In this document: positions 1 through 6,108 of the stretch, one piece after another
Layout of the letters: every line of letters begins with the position of its first letter
Position numbering within the stretch: position 1 is the stretch's first letter
Assembly (NCBI GenBank): GCA_936924235.1
Contig: CAKZHN010000548.1
Coordinates: 1-7,048, forward strand
Direction of reading: 5' to 3'
Source: an uncultured Rhodoplanes sp.
GTDB lineage: Bacteria; Pseudomonadota; Alphaproteobacteria; Rhizobiales; Xanthobacteraceae
Length of the DNA: 7,048 nt
The notes under the pieces: model-generated
What the model saw: the letters and a program-made list of their open reading frames with translations, nothing else
Database searches by the model: none
Told to the model about the DNA's origin: nothing
Program-made: the position numbers and the translations under genes

Positions 1-472
1 CCCGGTGCAGTTCACCTATCCCGAGGCCGGGCGTTTCAACATACGCGGCGGCATCGAGGTGCTGCCGGAGTTCATGGCGCTGCTGTTCGGCCTCACGATC
101 TACACCGCGGCGTTCATCGCCGAGGTGGTGCGCGCCGGCATTACGGCGGTGGCGAAGGGACAGACCGAGGCGGCCTATTCGCTGGGCCTGCGGCCAGGGC
201 CGACGCTCCGGCTGGTCGTCGTGCCGCAGGCGATGCGCGTGATCGTGCCGCCGCTCACCAACCAGTATCTCAACCTGACCAAGAATTCGTCGCTTGCGGT
301 CGCCATCGGCTATCCGGACCTGGTGCAGATCTTCGCCGGCACGGTGCTGAACCAGACCGGCCAGGCCGTCGAGGTGATCGTCATCACCATGGCGGTCTAT
401 CTCGCCATCAGCCTCGTCACCTCGGGCCTGATGAATCTCTACAACCGCCGTATCGCGTTGGTGGAGCGCTGA
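1..472 (+). CDS. aapQ: General L-amino acid ABC transporter permease AapQ (C-terminal part, cut by left edge)
   Basis: This is an inner-membrane permease subunit of a polar amino acid ABC importer of the Aap/Bzt type, which pairs with AapM to form the transport channel. The reading frame is open from the first complete codon (position 2) to the TGA at 470-472. The gene therefore begins upstream, and the GTG at position 5 is internal. About 156 residues are visible, against roughly 400 in the family. The EAA loop that contacts the ATPase is clear: EAAYSLGL followed by LRLVVVPQA (about visible residues 55-76). Hydrophobic segments flank it, one ahead (LFGLTIYTAAFIAEVV) and one near the C-terminus (VIVITMAVYLAISLV). 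The order aapQ-aapM-aapP matches the known aapJQMP operon, so aapJ is expected upstream. It could equally be named bztB; the substrate range cannot be read from the sequence. Confidence 0.88.
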   Translation, partial: PVQFTYPEAGRFNIRGGIEVLPEFMALLFGLTIYTAAFIAEVVRAGITAVAKGQTEAAYSLGLRPGPTLRLVVVPQAMRVIVPPLTNQYLNLTKNSSLAVAIGYPDLVQIFAGTVLNQTGQAVEVIVITMAVYLAISLVTSGLMNLYNRRIALVER

Positions 473-475
473 GTC

Positions 476-503
476 ATGAGTGACATGGCATGAGCGATAT
501 GGC
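476..503 (+). repeat. Imperfect 14-bp tandem duplication at the aapM start
   Basis: Positions 476-489 (ATGAGTGACATGGC) and 490-503 (ATGAGCGATATGGC) are adjacent copies that match at 12 of 14 bases. Both encode MSDMA when read from their own ATG. Because 14 is not a multiple of three, the first copy opens a different frame, which stops after five codons at TGA 491-493. That stop overlaps the ATG at 490 as ATGA. The better ribosome binding site (GGAG, 463-466) stands 9 nt before the first ATG and 23 nt before the second. Confidence 0.85.
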
Positions 504-1668
504 CACCATGACCGATGCGGCCCTGATGTCCGGCCCGCCGGGCTATGTGCGCAAGGAGCCGATTGCGCCGCTGCCGCCGCCGCGCAGCGAGGCCGGCGCG
601 CTCGGCTGGATGCGGCTGAACCTGTTCTCGTCGCCGCTCAACATCGCACTCACCATCCTGAGCGTGCTGCTGATCGTCTGGATCGTGCCGCCGCTCGTCA
701 AGTTCCTGATCCTCGACGCGGTGTGGGACGGCGCCGGCCGCGCCGATTGCCTGGTCCGCCCCGACCATCCCGAGATGGGCGCATGCTGGGCCTTCGTGAA
801 GGACCGCATCAACTTCTTCACCTACGGCTTCTATCCGATCGATCAGCGCTGGCGGGTCAATGGCTTCTTCGTGTTGCTCGCGCTTGGTACCGGCTGGATG
901 GCCTGGCTCGGCGCACCCTATCGCAAGCTCGGCGCGATCTATTTCTTCATCCTGATGCCGGTCGCCTCGATCGTCCTGCTGCTCGGCTTCCCGGCGCTCG
1001 GCCTGCCGCGCGTCTCGACCGAGCAGTGGGGCGGCATCCTGGTCACTATCGTGGTCGCGGCCGTCGGCATCGTGGCGTCGCTGCCGCTCGGCATCCTGCT
1101 TGCGCTCGGCCGCCGCTCGGCAATGCCAGCGGTGCGGCTCTCTTCCGTGGTGTTCATCGAGTTCGTGCGCGGCGTGCCGTTAATCACCGTGTTGTTCATG
1201 GCGAGCGTGATGCTGCCGCTGTTCGTGCCCGACACGTGGTCGCCGGACAAGCTGCTGCGCGCCCTCGTGGGCGTCGCGCTGTTCTCCGCGGCCTATATGG
1301 CCGAAGTGGTGCGCGCCGGCCTGCAGGCCATCCCGAAGGGGCAGATCGAGGCCGCGAACGCGCTCGGCCTCGGTTACTGGCGCACCATGCAGCTGATCGT
1401 GCTGCCGCAGGCGCTTCGCATCACCATTCCGAACATCGTCAATTCCACCGTGGCGCTGTTCAAGGACACGACTCTGGTTTTCATAGTCGGCATCTTCGAT
1501 TTCCTGAAAACCATCGAGGCGGCCCGCACCGATCCGGCGTGGGCGACGCCGGTGACCAGCACCACCGGCTACGCCTTCGCGGCGATCTTCTACCTGATCT
1601 TCTGCTACGGCATGTCGCGTTACGCCGGCATGGTCGAGGAGCGGCTTGCTCAAGGGGACAAACGGTGA
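490..1668 (+). CDS. aapM: General L-amino acid ABC transporter permease AapM
   Basis: This is the second inner-membrane permease of the Aap/Bzt amino acid importer, expected to form a heterodimer with AapQ. It has 392 residues. A proline-rich cytoplasmic N-terminus precedes hydrophobic segments at about 50-72, 125-140 and 148-172, and a longer C-terminal permease domain with segments around 182-206, 214-245, 256-280, 325-340 and 358-376. The EAA loop lies at about 287-306 (EAANALGLG, then QLIVLPQA), preceded by the AEVVRAGL and IPKGQ motifs usual in this family. The extended N-terminal half before the permease domain is typical of AapM/BztC. The start is placed at ATG 490; ATG 499 and 508 are in-frame alternatives, and a tandem duplication complicates the region. 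The gap after aapQ is 17 nt. Aap is well known as the broad-range amino acid importer of rhizobia, but the actual substrates here are inferred. Confidence 0.93.
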   Translation: MSDMATMTDAALMSGPPGYVRKEPIAPLPPPRSEAGALGWMRLNLFSSPLNIALTILSVLLIVWIVPPLVKFLILDAVWDGAGRADCLVRPDHPEMGACWAFVKDRINFFTYGFYPIDQRWRVNGFFVLLALGTGWMAWLGAPYRKLGAIYFFILMPVASIVLLLGFPALGLPRVSTEQWGGILVTIVVAAVGIVASLPLGILLALGRRSAMPAVRLSSVVFIEFVRGVPLITVLFMASVMLPLFVPDTWSPDKLLRALVGVALFSAAYMAEVVRAGLQAIPKGQIEAANALGLGYWRTMQLIVLPQALRITIPNIVNSTVALFKDTTLVFIVGIFDFLKTIEAARTDPAWATPVTSTTGYAFAAIFYLIFCYGMSRYAGMVEERLAQGDKR

Positions 1669-1675
1669 GGCGATG

Positions 1676-1681
1676 AAGGGG
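1676..1681 (+). promoter_or_regulatory. Ribosome binding site of aapP
   Basis: AAGGGG stands 5 nt before ATG 1687. It favours this start over the out-of-frame ATG at 1673, which opens only a seven-codon ORF (1673-1696) and has no usable Shine-Dalgarno sequence at a proper distance. Confidence 0.6.
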
Positions 1682-1686
1682 CGAAC

Positions 1687-2448
1687 ATGGCGCTGAATCC
1701 CGCACCGTCCAAAACCGAAACCGCGGTCGAGATGGCCGGCGTGCACAAGTGGTACGGCGAGTTCCACGTGCTGCGCGATATCAACCTCAGCGTCGGCAAG
1801 GGCGAGCGCATCGTGATCTGCGGGCCGTCGGGCTCCGGCAAGTCGACCATGATCCGCTGTATCAACCGGCTCGAGGAGCACCAGCAGGGCCGGGTCGTGG
1901 TCAACGGCACCGAGCTCACCAACGATCTCAAGAAGATCGACGAGGTGCGCCGCGAGGTCGGCATGGTGTTCCAGCACTTCAATTTGTTTCCGCATCTCAC
2001 CGTGCTGGAGAACCTGACGCTCGCGCCGATCTGGGTGCGCAAGATGCCCAAGCGCCAGGCCGAGGAGGTGGCGATGAACTACCTCACGCGCGTCAAGATC
2101 CCGAACCAGGCCGCGAAGTATCCGGGCCAACTGTCCGGCGGCCAGCAGCAGCGCGTTGCGATCGCGCGTGCGCTTTGTATGAGCCCCAAGATCATGCTGT
2201 TCGACGAGCCGACCTCGGCGCTCGACCCGGAGATGGTCAAGGAGGTGCTCGACACCATGGTGCAGCTCGCGGAGTCCGGCATGACCATGCTGTGCGTCAC
2301 CCACGAGATGGGTTTTGCCCGGCAGGTCGCGAACCGGATTGTGTTCATGGACGAAGGCCAGATCGTCGAGACGAACTCGCCGCAGGAGTTCTTCGACCAT
2401 CCGCAGCACGAGCGCACCAAGCTGTTCTTGAGTCAGATTTTGCACTGA
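1687..2448 (+). CDS. aapP: General L-amino acid ABC transporter ATP-binding protein AapP
   Basis: This is the cytoplasmic ATPase that powers the AapQ-AapM permease. It has 253 residues, the usual length for polar amino acid ABC ATPases of the GlnQ/HisP group. All nucleotide-binding motifs are intact: Walker A GPSGSGKST (46-54), Q-loop glutamine at 96 (VFQHFNLFPH), signature LSGGQQQR (149-156), Walker B IMLFDEP with D173 and E174, D-loop SALD (177-180) and switch histidine H206 (VTHEM). The VFQHFNLFPH and FFDHPQHERTKLFL stretches are characteristic of amino acid importers. The gene begins 18 nt after the aapM stop with a good ribosome binding site, so it is almost surely in the same transcript. 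Nothing is missing or odd in the protein. The family assignment is certain; the aapP name depends on the neighbouring permeases. Confidence 0.95.
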   Translation: MALNPAPSKTETAVEMAGVHKWYGEFHVLRDINLSVGKGERIVICGPSGSGKSTMIRCINRLEEHQQGRVVVNGTELTNDLKKIDEVRREVGMVFQHFNLFPHLTVLENLTLAPIWVRKMPKRQAEEVAMNYLTRVKIPNQAAKYPGQLSGGQQQRVAIARALCMSPKIMLFDEPTSALDPEMVKEVLDTMVQLAESGMTMLCVTHEMGFARQVANRIVFMDEGQIVETNSPQEFFDHPQHERTKLFLSQILH

Positions 2449-2499
2449 GCGCGGGAGCGGCGTGGAGCGATCCGCACCGGACAACACCGCAATAAATTC

Positions 2500-2505
2500 G
2501 GGAGG
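2500..2505 (+). promoter_or_regulatory. Ribosome binding site of the Bug-family gene
   Basis: GGGAGG lies 5 nt before ATG 2511, a near-ideal Shine-Dalgarno sequence and spacing. It fixes the start of the solute-binding protein. The 62-nt gap after aapP shows no convincing hairpin or promoter, so read-through from the aap operon is plausible. Confidence 0.75.
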
Positions 2506-2510
2506 CGACA

Positions 2511-3458
2511 ATGATCCGCAGGCTTTCGCTTGCTGCCGTGATGCTGGCCGAGGCGATGTCCATCGCCCCGGCGCAAAACTATCCGACGCGCCCGATCAAC
2601 ATGGTGGTGCCGTTCCCGCCCGGCGGCAACACCGACCTGATGGCGCGCGCGCTGCAGACCGAGCTGTCCAAGGCGCTCGGCGGTTCGGTGATCATCAGCA
2701 ACAAGGGTGGCGCGGCCGGCACCATCGGGCTCCTCGACATCGTCAAGGCCGAGCCGGACGGCTACACCATCGCACTGACGCCGAACAATCCGGTGACCGC
2801 GCAGCCGCACATGCAGGCCAACATCCGCTTCGGCCTCGACACCTTCCGCTACATCTGCCTGACTTATTACACGCCCTATGTGCTGATGGCGGGGCCGCAG
2901 GCGCCGTTCAAGACCTTCGCCGAGTTCGTGGCCTTCGCGAAGGCCAAGCCCGAGAACCTGGTCTACGGCCATCCGGGCGTGGCGAGCCAGCCGCATCTGG
3001 TGATGCTCGGCGTGCTGAAGGCGGTCGGCGTCGATGGCCTCGGCGTGCCGTTCCAGGGCGCCGGGCCGATGTCGCATGCGCTCCTGGGCGGTACCATCAT
3101 GGCGATCACCGAGAGCCCGCCGGTGGCGAAGGCGAGCAACCTGCCGGTGCTCGCTGCGGTCTCGGCCGAACGGCTCGCAAGCCTGCCCGACGTACCGACC
3201 ATGAAGGAGCTCGGCTATCCCACGATCGGCTTCAGTGCCGGCGGGCTGATCGCGCCGGCCAAGACGCCCGATGCGGTCGCAAATGTGCTGGAGAAGGCCT
3301 GCGCCACCGCGACCGCCGCGCCCGAATACAAGGCCATCGTCGATCGGCTCGGCGCCGAACCGCGCTATTTGCCCGGCGATGCGTTCCGCAAGATGTTCGA
3401 GGAGGACTCGCGCGCCAGCGCCGAGGCGATCCGCGGCGCGGGGCTCGGCTCGAAGTAG
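2511..3458 (+). CDS. Bug/TctC-family periplasmic solute-binding protein
   Basis: This is a periplasmic binding protein of the Bug family (tripartite tricarboxylate transporter receptor, TctC type). It is 315 residues long, normal for the family. A signal peptide with a basic start (MIRR) and a hydrophobic stretch ends in APA, giving a likely mature start at Q22. Family motifs in order are YPTRPINMVVPFPPGGNTD (24-42), NKGGAAG (64-70), PDGYTI (82-87), VPFQGAGP (179-186), LLGG (191-194) and LPDVPT (225-230). The aspartate usually seen after LLGG (as in LLGGxVD) is replaced here by M197, and the DF.PV segment is also altered, so this copy is somewhat divergent. Bug proteins bind small carboxylates, amino acids or related compounds; the ligand cannot be told. 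No TctA/TctB genes are near. It follows the aap ATPase gene and overlaps no other gene, and the small secreted protein starts 1 nt after its stop. Confidence 0.92.
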   Translation: MIRRLSLAAVMLAEAMSIAPAQNYPTRPINMVVPFPPGGNTDLMARALQTELSKALGGSVIISNKGGAAGTIGLLDIVKAEPDGYTIALTPNNPVTAQPHMQANIRFGLDTFRYICLTYYTPYVLMAGPQAPFKTFAEFVAFAKAKPENLVYGHPGVASQPHLVMLGVLKAVGVDGLGVPFQGAGPMSHALLGGTIMAITESPPVAKASNLPVLAAVSAERLASLPDVPTMKELGYPTIGFSAGGLIAPAKTPDAVANVLEKACATATAAPEYKAIVDRLGAEPRYLPGDAFRKMFEEDSRASAEAIRGAGLGSK

Positions 3459-3459
3459 C

Positions 3460-3861
3460 ATGCGCAGGTCGCGGCTGATTTATCTGGCGCTGTTCTGCGT
3501 GCTGCTGCCGGCAGCTTCGGCCTCCGCTGCGCAGATGCGGCGGCCCTATGACGGCCTGTGGGCTTCGAGCGCAAAGAAGTGCATGGACCGCGAGGGTGTC
3601 GACCGAATGCACGTCGAGGGTGACCGCTTCACCTGGTACGAAACGCGCTGTCGGGCGTTCGACGTCAAGCCGGTCGATGCGCGCTCCTGGACGATGCGCA
3701 TGTCCTGTGAGGGGGAGGGCGACAAGTTCCGCGTCAGGCCGCGGCTCTTGCTGCCCAACCCCAACCGGCTCGTCTTCGCGGACCAGCCGCCGGTCGGCCA
3801 GACCAAGCGGGAGGTCTATGTGCGGTGCGACGAAAAGCGCGCGCCCCGCTCGGATCGGTGA
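3460..3861 (+). CDS. Small secreted four-cysteine protein of unknown function
   Basis: I do not recognise a named family. The predicted product has 133 residues. It starts with a clear Sec signal peptide: basic MRRSR, a hydrophobic core LIYLALFCVLLPA, and a likely AxA cleavage (ASA) near residues 21-23. The mature part of about 110 residues has four cysteines (C41, C64, C83, C123) that could form two disulfides. It also has a repeated aromatic/cysteine layout (DGLW...KKC, FTWYETRC, WTMRMSCEGEG, YVRC), which suggests a small beta-rich periplasmic domain. ATG 3460 is chosen because it gives the signal peptide and lies 1 nt after the TAG of the upstream binding protein, so translation is probably coupled; there is no strong Shine-Dalgarno sequence. 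The frame is open further upstream, but that part is low-complexity R/A/P shadow of the preceding gene. Co-transcription with the Bug protein suggests, without proving, a shared role in the periplasm. Confidence 0.82.
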   Translation: MRRSRLIYLALFCVLLPAASASAAQMRRPYDGLWASSAKKCMDREGVDRMHVEGDRFTWYETRCRAFDVKPVDARSWTMRMSCEGEGDKFRVRPRLLLPNPNRLVFADQPPVGQTKREVYVRCDEKRAPRSDR

Positions 3862-3862
3862 C

Positions 3863-3883
3863 GCCGCGGGTTCCACCCGCGGC
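3863..3883 (+). terminator. Perfect GC-rich hairpin after the small secreted gene (possible terminator)
   Basis: GCCGCGGGT (3863-3871), loop TCC, and ACCCGCGGC (3875-3883) form a perfect 9-bp stem with a 3-nt loop, beginning 2 nt after the TGA at 3859-3861. No T-run follows (AATCGCAG comes next). It is therefore not a classical intrinsic terminator, but it could pause transcription or protect the 3' end of the transcript. Its place right after the last gene of the run supports a role at the end of the unit. Confidence 0.5.
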
Positions 3884-4041
3884 AATCGCAGTCCGCCGCC
3901 GCCAACAGCTTTCGCTCGGCGGTACCGGGTTCCATCTTGCCTCGATTCATCCGGCAGTGTCTGTTGACACGGCACGCTGGCGGGGGCCGACGTCGAGACG
4001 ATGGGCTTCGTTTGGGGCAACCGATAGGGGAAGGCCGGTCT
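3884..4041 (+). other. Leader region upstream of the hybrid kinase
   Basis: About 160 nt separate the hairpin from the chosen kinase start. The stretch contains a dyad GTGTC-TGTT-GACAC at 3957-3970, which overlaps a perfect TTGACA hexamer (3964-3969) of the kind used as a -35 box. No good -10 box is visible at 16-18 nt from it, so a promoter is only a possibility. The kinase reading frame stays open back to a TTG at 3937. That extension is arginine/glycine-rich, has no ribosome binding site and looks non-coding. Confidence 0.4.
4026..4034 (+). promoter_or_regulatory. Ribosome binding site deciding the kinase start
   Basis: AGGGGAAGG ends 7 nt before GTG 4042. This strong purine-rich site favours GTG 4042 as the start over the upstream TTG 3937. 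The first ATG pair inside the frame (codons 26-27) would cut into the first membrane segment. Confidence 0.6.
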
Positions 4042-6099
4042 GTGACCGGAGGGCCGCAATCCGGACTGCTGTCGCGAGCGCCCGCTTCAGTGCGCGAACG
4101 GCGCACCGTCATCGCGATGATGGTCGGCTATGTCGCGCTCATGCTGGCCATCGTACCCTGGGCCGCGTTGCAGGGCCCGGCGCTGCCGACGTCGGTCGCA
4201 GTGTTCACCACCGGTATGGTGGTGGCGGAGCTTGCGACGGCCTTTCTGCTGGCGGGTCAGATCTACCGCGAGCCCGACTGGTCGATCCTCCTGATCGCCT
4301 GCGCCTATCTCTATTCGGCGCTGATGGCCATCGCGCATATCCTGACATTTCCCGGCGCCATCGTGCCGAACGAGACCGTATTCGGCGGCATCCAGCTCAC
4401 CAGCTACGTCTACAACGCGTGGCGGATCGGCTTCGCGGCGTTCATCCTCATCGCCATGCTGATAGGGACGGGCAACGCGCCGCGCAAATCGCCGGCCTGG
4501 CGGACCACGGTTGTCATCGTTCTGCTCGCCGTTGCGGCCACCGTAAGCCTCGGAGTGACAGGAGCCTGGCTCGCCGAATCGAGCCTGCCTGTCGTGGTCG
4601 CGATCGGCCGCTTCACCACGCTCGGCCTCGTCGCAAGCTGGGTCGCCTTGGGTTTGGGCGTTGTCGGGCTCACCGCGATCGCAATCAGAACCCGTGGGCG
4701 CACCGTGCTGCACATCTGGTTGCTGCTCGCCATGACCACGTTCTGCGGCGACATGGTCATCGGCACGGTTGGTGGCGGCCGCTTCACCCTGGGCTGGTAC
4801 GCGGGACGGGCGAGCGGCTTCGTGTCCGCCTTCGTGCTGCTGGTGCTGTTCCTGCGGTTCTTCGCCGTGCAGCAGCAGCGTTCGGTCGCCGCGGCCCGCA
4901 TGCTGCGCGAGCGCACCATGAGCCTGCAGCTCGAGATCGCGAGGCGATCCGAGGCCGAGAGCAGCCTGGTGCAGGCGCAGAAGATCGAGGGCCTGGGTCA
5001 GCTCACCGGCGGCATCGCCCATGACTTCAACAACGTGCTGGCCGCGATCGTCGGCAATCTCGACCTGTTGCGCCGCCGGCCGCTCGACGACCGCGCGACG
5101 CGGTTTGTCAACAATGCGCTGCTGGCGGCCGATCGCGGCAAGACGCTGGCGAGCCAGCTTCTGGTCTTCTCACGCGCGCAGCGGCTCGAGCTCAAGGCGC
5201 TGGTGGTGACCGACGTGGTCCGCGGCATGCAGGAGCTGCTCACCCGGACGCTCGGCACCGGCATCCGCACCACCCTGGAGCTCAACCCGGCGCGGCTGAC
5301 GGTGATGAGCGAGCAGACCCAGCTCGAGCTCGCGATCCTCAACCTCGCGCTCAACGCACGGGACGCCATGGCGGGCGGCGGCCATCTGGTGATCTCGGTT
5401 GCGCCGGTCGAGGTGAAGGACGATCCGGAGCTGCTGCCCGGCCACTACGTGCGGCTCTCGGTGTCGGACACCGGCGCCGGCATGACGCCGGAGGTGATGG
5501 CGCGCGCCTTCGAGCCGTTCTTCACCACCAAGGGGCCGGGCAAGGGCACGGGCCTCGGTCTGTCGCAGGCGTTCGGCCTGGCCCGCCGCAGCGGCGGCAC
5601 GGTGCGGATTGAAAGCCGAGCTGGCGCCGGCACCGCGGTGCATATGCTGCTGCGGCAGAGCGACGAGACGCCGGAGCCCGCCAAGCTTGTCGAAGCCGAG
5701 GCGGATGCCGCGCACATCGCGCCGATGAGCGTGCTGGTGGTGGATGACGATCACGACGTACGCGAAGTGCTGATCGGCCTGCTGTCCGAACTGGGTTTTG
5801 CCGCGGTGGATGCAGCAGACGGTGCGTCCGGCCTTGCCGCGCTCGACAGCTGGAAACCCGATCTTCTGCTGGTCGACTACGCGATGCCGGGTATGAACGG
5901 CGACGAGTTCGTCAAGCGCGCGCGGGATCGCAGCGGCGATCTGCCGGCGGTGTTCGTGACGGGCTACGCCGACAGCGACGGGATCGAAAGCGCGCTCGGC
6001 AAGGATGCGCTGGTGCTGCGCAAGCCGTTCCGCGCCACCGAATTGCAGACCATCCTGGGCGAGGCGATCCGGCGGCAGCATCGGGACGCGGTCTCGTAG
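4042..6099 (+). CDS. Membrane-bound hybrid histidine kinase with MASE4-like sensor and C-terminal receiver
   Basis: This hybrid two-component sensor kinase has 685 residues from GTG 4042. The N-terminal part (about 21-276) contains roughly seven or eight membrane segments and ends in RFTLGWYAGRASGF (247-260). That pattern suits MASE4, an integral membrane sensor domain of unknown ligand. A probable helical linker (276-315) leads to a HisKA domain with phospho-acceptor H327 in GGIAHDFNNVL. The HATPase_c domain has an N-box (N434, N438 in NLALNARDAM), G1 DTGAG (476-480), F-box FEPFFTTK (490-497) and G2 GKGTGLGL (500-507). The receiver (about 562-675) has an acidic pocket D568-D570, phospho-acceptor D612 in LVDYAMPGMNG, T640 and K661 (KPF). 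All are intact, so it should be active in autophosphorylation and internal transfer to D612. No PAS domain, Hpt protein, separate response regulator or output gene is nearby, so its partner is unknown. It converges on the next gene. Confidence 0.9.
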   Translation: MTGGPQSGLLSRAPASVRERRTVIAMMVGYVALMLAIVPWAALQGPALPTSVAVFTTGMVVAELATAFLLAGQIYREPDWSILLIACAYLYSALMAIAHILTFPGAIVPNETVFGGIQLTSYVYNAWRIGFAAFILIAMLIGTGNAPRKSPAWRTTVVIVLLAVAATVSLGVTGAWLAESSLPVVVAIGRFTTLGLVASWVALGLGVVGLTAIAIRTRGRTVLHIWLLLAMTTFCGDMVIGTVGGGRFTLGWYAGRASGFVSAFVLLVLFLRFFAVQQQRSVAAARMLRERTMSLQLEIARRSEAESSLVQAQKIEGLGQLTGGIAHDFNNVLAAIVGNLDLLRRRPLDDRATRFVNNALLAADRGKTLASQLLVFSRAQRLELKALVVTDVVRGMQELLTRTLGTGIRTTLELNPARLTVMSEQTQLELAILNLALNARDAMAGGGHLVISVAPVEVKDDPELLPGHYVRLSVSDTGAGMTPEVMARAFEPFFTTKGPGKGTGLGLSQAFGLARRSGGTVRIESRAGAGTAVHMLLRQSDETPEPAKLVEAEADAAHIAPMSVLVVDDDHDVREVLIGLLSELGFAAVDAADGASGLAALDSWKPDLLLVDYAMPGMNGDEFVKRARDRSGDLPAVFVTGYADSDGIESALGKDALVLRKPFRATELQTILGEAIRRQHRDAVS

Positions 6100-6108
6100 G
6101 CGGCCTCG

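Noticed and set aside
480..1676. 398-residue open frame overlapping aapM in another + frame
   Set aside because: It is rich in R, A, H and G with no domain or membrane pattern, and it lies over an unmistakable permease in the frame starting at 490. It is a by-product of high-GC codon use.
1673..1696. Seven-codon ORF (MKGRTWR) overlapping the aapP start
   Set aside because: Unlike the aapM case it has no duplication and no well-spaced Shine-Dalgarno sequence, and its AAGGGG segment serves aapP. It is probably chance.
1180..2511. 443-residue open frame on the - strand across aapM and aapP
   Set aside because: Composition is H/R/D/L-rich as in antisense shadows of GC3-rich genes. It covers the intact AapP motifs on the other strand and has no recognisable domain.
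2433..3461. 342-residue open frame on the - strand opposite the Bug gene
   Set aside because: It mirrors the codons of the Bug gene exactly, has no signal or domain, and is explained by antisense codon bias.
3964..3992. Possible sigma-70 or sigma-54 promoter
   Set aside because: TTGACA is perfect, but the hexamer at the proper distance is GC-rich and unlike a -10 box. The GGCACG sequence nearby lacks a GC pair at the sigma-54 spacing. It was kept only as a tentative dyad.
3937..4041. TTG-initiated N-terminal extension of the kinase
   Set aside because: There is no ribosome binding site and the composition is basic and low-complexity, while GTG 4042 has a strong AGGGGAAGG site 7 nt upstream.
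3825..5024. 399-residue + frame and a 311-residue - frame (4087-5022) over the kinase sensor region
   Set aside because: Both are R/H/A/Q-rich and lack hydrophobic pattern, whereas the frame from 4042 encodes membrane helices followed by a full kinase.
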